From an uncultured Dialister sp. (GTDB lineage Bacteria; Bacillota; Negativicutes; Veillonellales; Dialisteraceae), in assembly GCA_900543165.1 (NCBI GenBank), contig UQQQ01000079.1, forward strand, positions 1-6,510: DNA of 6,510 nucleotides, in the 5' to 3' direction. Below the pieces are notes generated by a model. That model was not told where the DNA came from and did not search any database. It saw only the letters and a program-made list of their open reading frames with translations. Every line of letters begins with the position of its first letter. Positions within the stretch are counted from its first letter, which is position 1. Positions 1 through 5,089 of the stretch are shown here, piece after piece. A program made the translations under genes and the position numbers.

Positions 1-2
1 AG

Positions 3-173
3 AAACCGCCAGGCGGGCCCCCCGCCGCCTGCCGCTGCGGCGATGTCCTGACGGGCCGAATCACGAGTGAAGAATGCCCCTGTTTCGGCCGCGCCTGCAC
101 GCCCGAGCATCCCGTCGGTGCCTGTATGGTCTCCTCCGAGGGTGCCTGCTGCATCACCTATCGGGAGAAGTGA
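3..173 (+). CDS. hypD: HypD, [NiFe]-hydrogenase maturation protein (C-terminal fragment, 5' end outside window)
   Basis: This is the last 56 codons of an open frame that runs in from the left edge and stops at TGA 171-173. The translation contains the HypD C-terminal signature: CRCGDVLTG, then EECPCFG, ACTPEHPVGACM, and VSSEGACC just before the end. This cysteine-rich tail belongs to the region associated with the HypD [4Fe-4S] cluster. In the known pathway, HypD with HypC is the scaffold on which Fe(CN)2CO is assembled, and HypE supplies the cyanide groups. The next gene is hypE, which supports the call. One oddity is the 385-bp gap to hypE; hyp genes are usually closely packed. The N-terminal part and start are not visible. 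The family call is very secure. Confidence 0.95.
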   Translation, partial: KPPGGPPAACRCGDVLTGRITSEECPCFGRACTPEHPVGACMVSSEGACCITYREK

Positions 174-216
174 TTGCGTGACTAGTGACTGGTGACTAGG
201 GATTAGGATTCTCCAG

Positions 217-367
217 CATCGTCATCCCGAGCGTAGCCCTCGATCTCTACTGCACTGGGGGAATCAGCGTGTATGCGCCGGGGGAAAACGATGTCTTGGT
301 GCTGCCGCACATCAGGCAATGAGCGTTCTGCTATAGAGATTTTTCGGCTACGCTCGAAATGACGATG
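217..367. repeat. inverted repeat pair of the GCTACGCTCG-ATGACGATG repeat
   Basis: Positions 217-237 are the reverse complement of 347-367, apart from two adjacent mismatches (GG against AA). The arms would form a 21-bp stem around a loop of about 109 nt. Related single copies in the same orientation as the right arm lie at 1644-1665 and, more diverged, at 4025-4045. This is a dispersed intergenic repeat, not a gene-specific site. Confidence 0.75.
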
Positions 368-516
368 GCGCGAAGCGCTATCAAAATTCTGCGGCGCTTC
401 ATTATTTTATGCGCCGCACCACCATTTCTTATTTCTAATTTCTCATTCAAACGAGGCTTTCAAACGGCGGCACGCCCCGCGGGCTAACCCTGAACCCTTA
501 AATCTATTTCAAACCA

Positions 517-544
517 ACGATCAATCAACAACGATCAATCAACA
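517..544 (+). repeat. perfect 14-bp tandem duplication at the hypE ribosome binding site
   Basis: ACGATCAATCAACA occurs twice with no spacer (517-530 and 531-544). The last A of the second copy is the first base of the hypE Shine-Dalgarno AAGGAG (544-549), which lies 9 nt before the ATG at 559. A perfect duplication of this length suggests recent slippage. It changes the leader without touching the ribosome binding site itself. Confidence 0.9.
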
Positions 545-558
545 AGGAGCATCTATTT

Positions 559-1542
559 ATGAATATCGAACTTCGCCACGGGAGCGGCGGCGAGGAGACG
601 GGGAAGCTGATTTCTTCTCTCTTTGCCAAATACCTGACAAATCCCATCTTAGACCGTATGGAAGACGGCGCGGTGCTGCCGCCGCTCTCCGGCGTGCCTG
701 TCATGACGACGGACAGCTTCGTTGTGTCGCCGCTCTTCTTCCCGGGGGGCGACATCGGACGGCTTTCTGTCTGCGGGACGGTGAATGATCTGGCTTCGAT
801 GGGGGCAAGGCCCCTCTACCTGACGGCGGGCTTCATCCTCGAGACGGGACTTTCCACCGATGTATTGGAGCCGATCGTCCGCTCCATGGCAGAGACGGCG
901 AAGGAGGCGGGCGTCACGATCGTGGCCGGCGATACAAAGGTCATCGAAGGGAAGGGCGGCCTTTACATCAATACAGCGGGTCTCGGCGATCGTGCGCCTG
1001 CTTGTGAGATTTCTGCAGGAAATCTTCACGATGGGGATGCGATCCTCGTCACGGGGACGCTGGGCGACCATCACGCCGTCATCCTCACGGAACGCATGCA
1101 GATGAAGACGACGCTCACGAGTGACTGCGCGCCTCTGAATCATCTGGTGGAAGCCCTTTTGGCGGCGAAGCTGCCCGTCCACAGCATTCGTGACATCACG
1201 AGAGGGGGGCTTGCGACCGTTGCCAATGAGCTGGCAGAAGCCTCCGGCGTTTCCATCACGCTCTCCGAAGAGGCGCTGCCGGTCAGAGAGGAAATCAAAG
1301 CGCTCTCCGGCATCCTTGGGCTTGACCCGCTGACGATGGGGAACGAAGGCAAGATGCTGATCGCGCTCCCCGCCGCTGAGGCAGAGGTCGCGCTTCGCAT
1401 CCTCCGCGCGCTCCCGTATGGGAAAGAGGCCGAAGAGATCGGGCGTGTCAGCATGGGCAGCGGCGTGCATCTCGAGACGCTCTACGGCGGACGCCGCCGC
1501 ATTCTTCCGCTTCGGGGAGAGGGACTGCCGAGGATTTGCTGA
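559..1542 (+). CDS. hypE: HypE, carbamoyl dehydratase for [NiFe]-hydrogenase maturation
   Basis: This is a complete protein of 327 residues, normal for HypE. In the known pathway HypF transfers a carbamoyl group to the C-terminal cysteine of HypE. HypE then dehydrates it with ATP to a thiocyanate, which donates cyanide to the iron on HypC-HypD in the cytoplasm. The sequence shows the PurM/AIRS-like architecture: HGSGGEE at residues 7-13, TTDSFVVSP around 50-58, GTVNDLASMGARP at 73-85, VAGDTKV at 122-128, RDITRGGLATV at 211-221 and MGNEGKM at 260-266. The protein ends in PRIC, so the acceptor cysteine is the last residue (Cys327), as HypE requires. The ATG at 559 has AAGGAG 9 nt upstream, and the N-terminus matches the family start. 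It follows hypD but is separated by repeats. All visible key residues are intact. Confidence 0.97.
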   Translation: MNIELRHGSGGEETGKLISSLFAKYLTNPILDRMEDGAVLPPLSGVPVMTTDSFVVSPLFFPGGDIGRLSVCGTVNDLASMGARPLYLTAGFILETGLSTDVLEPIVRSMAETAKEAGVTIVAGDTKVIEGKGGLYINTAGLGDRAPACEISAGNLHDGDAILVTGTLGDHHAVILTERMQMKTTLTSDCAPLNHLVEALLAAKLPVHSIRDITRGGLATVANELAEASGVSITLSEEALPVREEIKALSGILGLDPLTMGNEGKMLIALPAAEAEVALRILRALPYGKEAEEIGRVSMGSGVHLETLYGGRRRILPLRGEGLPRIC

Positions 1543-1601
1543 GTAGAAGGGCGGGGATGAGTGACTAGGGATTAGGGATTGGAAGCAAGCGGTGATTGAA
1601 A

Positions 1602-1620
1602 TAGCGCAATTGTTGCGCTA
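1602..1620. other. 8-bp perfect hairpin downstream of hypE
   Basis: TAGCGCAA and TTGCGCTA flank a TTG loop, 60 bp after the hypE stop. No T-run follows, so I do not call it an intrinsic terminator. It could be an RNA processing or decay barrier, or a protein-binding palindrome. Confidence 0.5.
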
Positions 1621-1730
1621 ATGGTTCTGCAAGGAAGATCCCTCGGCTTCGCTCGGGATGACGATACGTGCGAAGCACCATCAAAATTCCTCGGCGCTTC
1701 TATTTTTTTATGCGCCGCACCAAACCCTTT

Positions 1731-1766
1731 GAACCCGTAGAACCTACAGAACCCGCTGAACCTCTT
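1731..1766 (+). repeat. short tandem repeat, four 9-nt units of GAACCYNNN
   Basis: Four consecutive 9-nt units each begin GAACC. The first and third continue CCG, the second and fourth continue T, which gives an alternating 18-nt super-period. The array is in a non-coding leader ahead of the cupin gene. Confidence 0.75.
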
Positions 1767-1834
1767 TCAGCCGCAATCAAAGAGCATCACGCCCCACGGG
1801 CCAACCCCGAACCCATTCCATAAGGAGGACATCC

Positions 1835-2275
1835 ATGATCCATAAATTTCACAGCCAGCCGAATGGCTGGGAGGGCATCACGCCTCATATATATAAAGAA
1901 AATCCCAGGGTCTTTCGCGATGTGACGAAGCAGATCCTCTTTGATAATGAAGCCGACCTTCCCGTGCAGTTCCGTTATTTTCAGGTAGAGAAGGATGGCT
2001 TTTCTTCGCTGGAAAAGCATGAGCACATGCATGTCGTTTTGATTTTCAAAGGGAAAGGCCACGCGCTTCTTGGAAGTGATGTGCATGAAGTCAGGGAAGG
2101 GGATTTCATCACCATCCCGCCATGGCAGTGGCATCAGTTTCGCGCGGACGCGGGAGACATCTTAGGCTTCCTCTGTCTCGTGAATCATGACCGCGACATC
2201 CCCGTCTATCCGACGGAAGAGGAGCTCTGCGCGCTCAAACGGAATCCGGACATCGAAAAATTCTTGAAGAAGTAA
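1835..2275 (+). CDS. small cupin-domain protein
   Basis: This is a single-domain cupin of 146 residues; its substrate cannot be told from the sequence. Cupin motif 1 is seen as HEHMH at residues 62-66 followed by VVLIFKGKGHALLG. Motif 2 is seen as GDFITIPPWQWHQF at 89-102, with the conserved histidine at 100. Candidate metal ligands are therefore His62, His64 or His66, and His100. The glutamate usual in motif 1 is replaced by aliphatic residues, so metal binding may be three-histidine or altered. The charged tail (about 125-146) is predicted helical. There is no signal peptide, so it should be cytoplasmic. The start has a strong AAGGAGG 5 nt upstream. The HAD phosphatase begins 9 nt after its stop, so the two are almost certainly co-transcribed and may act on a shared sugar or sugar-phosphate type substrate (inference). 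Confidence 0.88.
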   Translation: MIHKFHSQPNGWEGITPHIYKENPRVFRDVTKQILFDNEADLPVQFRYFQVEKDGFSSLEKHEHMHVVLIFKGKGHALLGSDVHEVREGDFITIPPWQWHQFRADAGDILGFLCLVNHDRDIPVYPTEEELCALKRNPDIEKFLKK

Positions 2276-2284
2276 GGAGTATGT

Positions 2285-3004
2285 ATGTTTGAAAACAAGT
2301 CAACGATCATTTTTGATATGGACGGGACGCTGATCGATTCCGGCGGCGTGTGGAATCAGGTAGATCTTCAGCTGATCCAAGCGCTTGGCGGGTCTGCCAT
2401 GGCAGAGGGCGATGTCCAGCAGAGAAGAGAGCGTTTTCTGAAGGAGCATCGGGATGCGGAGAAACCGTATCTTTCTTACTGTGAAGATCTGGGGAAAATG
2501 TATGCCTCCGCATGGCAGGCCGAGGACATTCTGCAGGAGCGTTACCGCATAGCGCAGCATTTCCTGAAAGAGATCGTGGACTACAAGCCGGGCGCACCGG
2601 AGGTGCTCCATGCTTTCAAGGAAGACGGGAAGACACTCGTGATCGCCAGCACCACGCGCCGCGGCAATATGGAAGTATATCGGAAGGGAAATAAAAATAT
2701 CCGCGGCAAAGCACCGCTTGATTCCTGCTTCACGAGGATTTACACGCAGGAAGACGCGCCGGAGATCAAGCCAAGCCCGGCCATCTACCTCAAGGTCATC
2801 GAGGATATGGGCCTTTCCAAAGAAGAATGCTTCATCTTCGAAGATTCGCTGGCGGGTGCGACCGCGGCAAGAAATGCCGGCATCGACTTCGCCGTGATCT
2901 ATGACCGCTACTCCGACGCCGACCGCAAGCAGCTTGACCAGATGACGCCGTATCAGTTTGGGGATTGGGAGGACGTCCTTTCCATCATCCGAAGAGACAT
3001 GTGA
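2285..3004 (+). CDS. HAD-superfamily hydrolase, beta-phosphoglucomutase/phosphatase-like
   Basis: This 239-residue protein carries all four HAD motifs. Motif I is FDMDGTLIDSGG at residues 10-21, with nucleophile Asp11 and acid/base Asp13. Motif II is VIASTTRRG around 119-127 (Ser122 or Thr123). Motif III is Lys162 in EIKPSPAIYLK. Motif IV is FEDSLAG at 185-191 (Glu186-Asp187). The helical insert after motif I (about 20-100) is a C1-type cap, typical of the beta-PGM/phosphatase group. Members dephosphorylate or isomerise small phosphorylated metabolites; the substrate here is unknown. The start is the ATG at 2285: the ATG 4 nt earlier (2281) hits a stop after three codons. The Shine-Dalgarno AAGGAG (2274-2279) overlaps the cupin stop codon, suggesting translational coupling. 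All catalytic residues are present. Confidence 0.92.
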   Translation: MFENKSTIIFDMDGTLIDSGGVWNQVDLQLIQALGGSAMAEGDVQQRRERFLKEHRDAEKPYLSYCEDLGKMYASAWQAEDILQERYRIAQHFLKEIVDYKPGAPEVLHAFKEDGKTLVIASTTRRGNMEVYRKGNKNIRGKAPLDSCFTRIYTQEDAPEIKPSPAIYLKVIEDMGLSKEECFIFEDSLAGATAARNAGIDFAVIYDRYSDADRKQLDQMTPYQFGDWEDVLSIIRRDM

Positions 3005-3007
3005 GGG

Positions 3008-3039
3008 GATGAGTGACTAGTGACTGGGATTCACTCATC
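3008..3039. other. 9-bp hairpin immediately after the HAD gene
   Basis: GATGAGTGA (3008-3016) and TCACTCATC (3031-3039) are perfect reverse complements around a 14-nt loop that carries the TGACTAGTGACTGG heptamers. It starts 4 nt after the stop codon. It lacks a T-tract, so a terminator role is possible but unproven. Confidence 0.5.
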
Positions 3040-3142
3040 GAGTAGATTGCCCGTTGATTTCATTACCAAAGAAGTTCACCGGGTTCTGATGGGGCAATAG
3101 AGATGGCAAAGGCTGCATTTCAGTCACCAGTCACTAGTCACT
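3012..3142. repeat. 16-bp inverted repeat bracketing the HAD-riboswitch gap
   Basis: AGTGACTAGTGACTGG (3012-3027) is exactly the reverse complement of 3127-3142, enclosing 99 bp without a gene. Both arms belong to the TGACTAG heptamer family found in most other gaps here. The right arm ends 5 bp before the -35 box of the riboswitch promoter. Confidence 0.8.
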
Positions 3143-3147
3143 TCCCT

Positions 3148-3176
3148 TTGACACTGGACGCTTTTCATGCTATCAT
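3148..3176 (+). promoter_or_regulatory. sigma-70 type promoter of the manganese riboswitch transcript
   Basis: A perfect -35 box TTGACA (3148-3153) is followed after exactly 17 bp by TATCAT (3171-3176), one base off the -10 consensus. Transcription would start near 3183, a few bases before the riboswitch P1 stem. The fit to the riboswitch boundary strongly supports a real promoter. It is the best promoter in the window. Confidence 0.82.
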
Positions 3177-3186
3177 TCTCAAATAA

Positions 3187-3279
3187 GTGAGGGAGTAGCA
3201 GCCACTTCGGTGGAGCCCGTCAACATACTGGCAGTGACCCGTACATCCTGCCTGGCTTGCTTTAAAATGCGAGACTCAC
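3187..3279 (+). ncRNA. yybP-ykoY manganese-sensing riboswitch
   Basis: The conserved segments of the yybP-ykoY family appear in the right order. P1 5' strand GTGAG (3187-3191) opens into GGGAGTAGC. A small hairpin CCAC-TTCG-GTGG lies at 3202-3213. It is followed by GTCAACATACTGG and a GGCAG/CTGCC stem (3230-3234 with 3248-3252). CCTGGCTTGC comes next, then GCGAGACTCAC closes P1 with CTCAC (3275-3279). This family senses Mn2+ and commonly switches on Mn exporters such as mntP; mntP is the next convincing gene, at 4127. Normal regulation acts on a terminator or ribosome binding site close to the aptamer, but here 847 bp intervene. The recognition rests on motif memory and covarying stems, not on a covariance-model search. 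Confidence 0.9.
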
Positions 3280-3348
3280 GTGTATAGTTTCAAGGAAATT
3301 CTGATTCTATCTGGCAACGATGGAAACAGTGCTTCCTTAAGCTGTGCG

Positions 3349-3380
3349 CGGGGTCTTTTTTTCGTGGGGAAAAGACCCCG
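3349..3380. terminator. possible attenuator or terminator hairpin after the riboswitch
   Basis: CGGGGTCTTTT (3349-3359) and AAAAGACCCCG (3370-3380) are perfect complements around a 10-nt loop. A run of seven T (3356-3362) lies inside the 5' arm and loop rather than after the stem, so this is not a textbook intrinsic terminator. The T-run follows GC-rich GCGCGGGGTC. A termination point at 3362 would need an upstream pairing partner; the only one I see is GACCC at 3236-3240 inside the aptamer. Its position 70 nt after the aptamer fits an expression platform. Confidence 0.35.
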
Positions 3381-3469
3381 TATGGGAAGATGGGGAATGA
3401 AGGGAGCGCAGAGCGCTGCAATGATAGATGACTGTAGTCTTGTATCGGCAGCCTTCCCCTCTAGGTAAT

Positions 3470-3772
3470 GCTATTAAGTTAAGGAAATCGTTAGCTACGT
3501 AACGTCTTGCTTCCCCCCTTCGGGGGAAGTGCCGAAGGCAATATGTGCAAGCGAACTGGATTTTTAGGAGCGAAGCGACGCTAAAATCCAGTGAGACGCC
3601 ATTTCGAGCGCAGCGAGATGGGGCATGCTAGCGGTATAGCGTACTATGTTGAATAGTCCGATGCTATCGATATCCCAACACTTTCATGCAATACCGCTAC
3701 GTAGCCCCTTCAGCCCTTCGGGCAGCTCCACCGATGGGGAGCCAAGAACGTTCTGCCGCTTAACTTAATAGC
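3470..3772. mobile_element. non-coding, MITE-like element with 14-bp terminal inverted repeats (putative)
   Basis: GCTATTAAGTTAAG (3470-3483) is the exact reverse complement of 3759-3772. The 303-bp interior has no coding frame but contains a string of hairpins. CTTCCCCC/GGGGGAAG lies near 3510-3529. CTGGATTTT/AAAATCCAG follows near 3556-3591, then CCATTTCG/CGAGATGG near 3599-3621, and nested TAGC...GCTA with ACTAT/ATAGT near 3636-3666. The 3' part (3684-3738) recurs inverted at the right end of the window. Non-autonomous transposable elements and structured intergenic repeats both look like this. No transposase is present, and the mobile interpretation is inferred. Confidence 0.5.
3684..3738 (+). 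repeat. dispersed repeat, copy 1 (inverted partner at 6456-6510)
   Basis: This 55-bp segment, beginning TCATGCAATACCGCTACG, matches the reverse complement of 6456-6510 at 53 of 55 positions. It contains CTACGTAG and AGCCCTTCGGGC palindromes. The match ends here on the right and runs to the window edge on the other copy. Confidence 0.88.
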
Positions 3773-3917
3773 CTTCCCCTCTAGGGGAAGGTGCCCTGAA
3801 GGGGCGGATAGGGCACAGGCGGTATGAAAGAGAGCGGGAAGGAGTATCTCAAGCAGGCGATTTATGAAAGCACCCTATCCACCGCTCCGCGGTCCCCCTT
3901 CCCCGATGGGGAAGGCT
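3770..3917. repeat. imperfect long inverted repeat, MITE-like
   Basis: The left arm (about 3770-3816, AGCCTTCCCCTCTAGGGG onward to GGATAGGGCA) pairs imperfectly with the right arm (about 3870-3917, GCACCCTATCC onward to GGGGAAGGCT). Each arm also contains its own small CCTTCCCC-GGGGAAGG hairpin. The arms enclose about 53 bp without a gene. The length and non-coding nature fit a miniature inverted-repeat element or a large structured intergenic repeat. Confidence 0.6.
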
Positions 3918-4020
3918 AAGAGGTGCGACGCTCCGCGTTGATTTTTATAAAGGGCGATGCCCGAGGGCCGGCGAAAGGCAGGTTTTCTGATATGGCCTGA
4001 CAGGTCGCGAATGAAAAAGA

Positions 4021-4083
4021 TTTCTCGCTTGCGCTCGAAATGACAATGCGAGAAAGTGACTAGTCCCCAGTCACTAGTCCCCA
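4021..4083. repeat. TTTCTCGC/GCGAGAAA stem followed by TGACTAG cluster
   Basis: TTTCTCGC (4021-4028) and GCGAGAAA (4048-4055) are perfect complements enclosing a diverged copy of the GCGCTCGAAATGACA repeat. It runs directly into a heptamer-type cluster, GTGACTAGTCCCCAG-TCACTAGTCCCCAG (4056-4083), in which the same unit appears in both orientations. The mntP start lies 43 bp downstream. Confidence 0.65.
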
Positions 4084-4126
4084 GCTACCCAAACCGCACA
4101 GCCAATTTCATTTCGGGGAGATAAAA

Positions 4127-4696
4127 ATGAGTGGTTTATTTATTTTGAACAGCGTCCTGCTCGGCGTGGGACTTGCGATGGACGCCTTTTCCGTTTCACT
4201 AGCGAATGGCCTTGCGAATCATTTCCTACGCCTCCGCACCATGTGCCTCATCGCGGGGACCTTCGGCTTTTTCCAATGGCTGATGCCGATGGCAGGCTGG
4301 GTGTGTGTGAACTGGATCATCGATCTTTTTCAGGTCCTGCTTCCGCTCGTGCCATGGGCGGCGCTGGTCCTGCTCGTCGCCATTGGCGGGCTCATGATCC
4401 GCGACGGTCTCTCCGGGGAAGAAGAGGACGTCAAAGTCAGCGTGGGCTTCCGCTACCTGCTGATCCAAGGGCTCGCGACCTCCATGGACGCGCTCTCCGT
4501 CGGCTTCACCTTGGCGGAGTACCCCTTCGCCAAAGCGATGCTCGCAAGTATCATCATCGGCGTCGTGACCTTCGCCATCTGCATCGCAGGGCTCTTCCTG
4601 GGAAAATGCTTCGGTATGAAGCTCGCGGATAAGGCGACCATCTTAGGCGGCGCGATCCTCATCGGGATCGCGCTGGAAATATTCTTCGGCGCGTGA
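4127..4696 (+). CDS. mntP: MntP, manganese efflux pump
   Basis: This 189-residue integral membrane protein has the standard length of the MntP (formerly YebN/DUF204) family, which exports Mn2+ across the cytoplasmic membrane. About six hydrophobic segments are visible. The family's internal duplication is seen as two MDA(F/L)SV motifs: GLAMDAFSVSLANG at residues 15-28 (Asp19) and SMDALSVGFTLA at 119-130 (Asp121). These paired aspartates belong to the transport site. FGFFQWLMPMAGW (46-58) and the C-terminal GGAILIGIALEIFF are also typical. The central loop (about 92-105) is charged. The ATG at 4127 has GGGGAG 6 nt upstream. A Mn2+ riboswitch of the family that usually controls this gene lies upstream but 847 bp away, across repeat DNA. 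Whether it still regulates mntP is uncertain. Confidence 0.96.
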   Translation: MSGLFILNSVLLGVGLAMDAFSVSLANGLANHFLRLRTMCLIAGTFGFFQWLMPMAGWVCVNWIIDLFQVLLPLVPWAALVLLVAIGGLMIRDGLSGEEEDVKVSVGFRYLLIQGLATSMDALSVGFTLAEYPFAKAMLASIIIGVVTFAICIAGLFLGKCFGMKLADKATILGGAILIGIALEIFFGA

Positions 4697-4703
4697 GGAT
4701 AGA

Positions 4704-4729
4704 GGGGTAGCCCTTAGGGGGGCTGCCCC
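4704..4729 (+). terminator. GC-rich hairpin after mntP, weak terminator candidate
   Basis: GGGGTAGCCC (4704-4713) pairs with GGGCTGCCCC (4720-4729) through ten pairs including one G-U, with a 6-nt loop, 7 nt after the mntP stop. Only CCTTGATT follows, with no T-run, so intrinsic termination would be inefficient. Confidence 0.4.
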
Positions 4730-4908
4730 CCTTGATTGCGGATGAAAGCTTTGCTTGAATGCGAAATGAGAAATGATGGTGCGGCTTCGCCGCGAATATA
4801 TATGGGGCGATGCTCGAAAGTGGTATTCAAGTGCCTGGTGACTCGTGACTAGTGACTAGAATGCCAGCTCAGGGCATCGCCCTATTTATACTCCGCGCGC
4901 CTCCATAT

Positions 4909-5003
4909 TTTTATGCGCCGCACTACCATTTCTCATTTTTCATGCAAGCGAAGCTTTCAACCGGAATCAAAGGATGCCACGCCCCAAGGGCTAACCTTGC
5001 ACC
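4909..5003 (+). repeat. intergenic cassette copy 3
   Basis: It starts TTTTATGCGCCGCAC (4909-4923), as in copies 405-420 and 1706-1721, and ends CACGCCCC-GGGCTAACC (4978-5003), as in 471-497 and 1788-1814. Its middle part resembles copy 1 at first (ACCATTTCT, GCTTTCAA) and copy 2 later (AATCAAAG), so the copies look mosaic. Confidence 0.75.
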
Positions 5004-5021
5004 TGTTCTATACCGATTTTC

Positions 5022-5040
5022 GAAGTCATCTTATGACTTC
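5022..5040. other. 8-bp palindromic hairpin GAAGTCAT-ctt-ATGACTTC
   Basis: This is a perfect 8-bp inverted repeat with a 3-nt centre, in AT-richer unique sequence upstream of the binding-protein gene. It may be a protein-binding palindrome or an RNA hairpin. No T-run follows. Confidence 0.45.
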
Positions 5041-5089
5041 AATGCCTTTCATTCATATACACCGCCTGCGACACGAGTAAATGCAAATA

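Larger units (their letters stand above)
174..558. repeat. hypD-hypE intergenic gap filled with dispersed repeats
   Basis: I see no gene in these 385 bases. In order, the gap holds a TGACTAG/TGACTGG heptamer cluster (178-207) and an inverted pair (217-237 against 347-367, 19 of 21 positions pairing). Next are a segment shared with the gap before the cupin gene (339-420, matching 1639-1721) and a block ending GGGCTAACCCTGAACCC (471-497) that recurs before two other genes. A perfect tandem 14-bp duplication (517-544) runs into the hypE Shine-Dalgarno. No clear promoter or T-tailed terminator was found. Confidence 0.8.
1543..1834. repeat. hypE-cupin intergenic gap with repeat cassette
   Basis: There is no gene in these 292 bases. 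In order they hold a heptamer-type cluster (1561-1582), a perfect 8-bp hairpin (1602-1620), a segment closely matching 339-420 (1639-1721), a 9-nt-period tandem repeat (1731-1766), and a CACGCCCC-GGGCCAACC block (1788-1814). The cupin ribosome binding site follows. The order of the repeat modules is the same as ahead of hypE. Confidence 0.8.
3451..3785. repeat. 15-bp direct repeat flanking the inverted-repeat-bounded element
   Basis: GCCTTCCCCTCTAGG occurs at 3451-3465 and again at 3771-3785, immediately outside or overlapping the ends of the 3470-3772 structure. Only the second copy continues into the full palindromic repeat (GGGAAGG and onward). This is what an insertion into, or recombination within, a palindromic repeat would leave. 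Confidence 0.7.
3280..4126. other. gene-free, hairpin- and repeat-rich stretch between the riboswitch and mntP
   Basis: I see no convincing gene here. From left to right the stretch holds a possible expression platform ending in a T-run (3292-3362), a perfect 11-bp inverted repeat (3349-3380), and a 15-bp direct repeat copy (3451-3465). A structure bounded by 14-bp inverted repeats follows (3470-3772), then a MITE-like imperfect inverted repeat (3770-3917). After these come a copy of the GCGCTCGAAATGACA repeat within an 8-bp stem (4021-4055), a TGACTAG cluster (4056-4083), and finally the mntP ribosome binding site. If transcription from 3183 reaches mntP, this is an exceptionally long structured leader. 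Confidence 0.75.

Noticed and set aside
178..207. Heptamer clusters as a CRISPR or iteron array
   Set aside because: Units are contiguous 7-mers with no unique spacers, and clusters are spread over the window with no cas or replication initiator gene.
217..367. Inverted pair in the hypD-hypE gap as a rho-independent terminator for hypD
   Set aside because: The loop is about 109 nt and no T-run follows. The arms are dispersed repeats found at other loci.
649..1470. Open frame of 273 codons on the minus strand inside hypE
   Set aside because: It is the antisense shadow of a well-matched hypE gene; it has no ribosome binding site or recognisable domain and has an Arg/His-rich composition typical of antisense frames in GC-rich genes.
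1835..3004. Cupin-HAD pair as a defined pathway, such as a sugar isomerase with a phosphatase
   Set aside because: Neither protein has substrate-specific residues I can recognise; co-transcription is supported but a pathway assignment is not.
3280..3468. 62-codon open frame directly after the riboswitch, considered as the true riboswitch target
   Set aside because: It starts at a GTG overlapping the end of P1, has no Shine-Dalgarno, reads through the 11-bp inverted repeat and ends in a dispersed repeat; no membrane or metal-binding features are seen.
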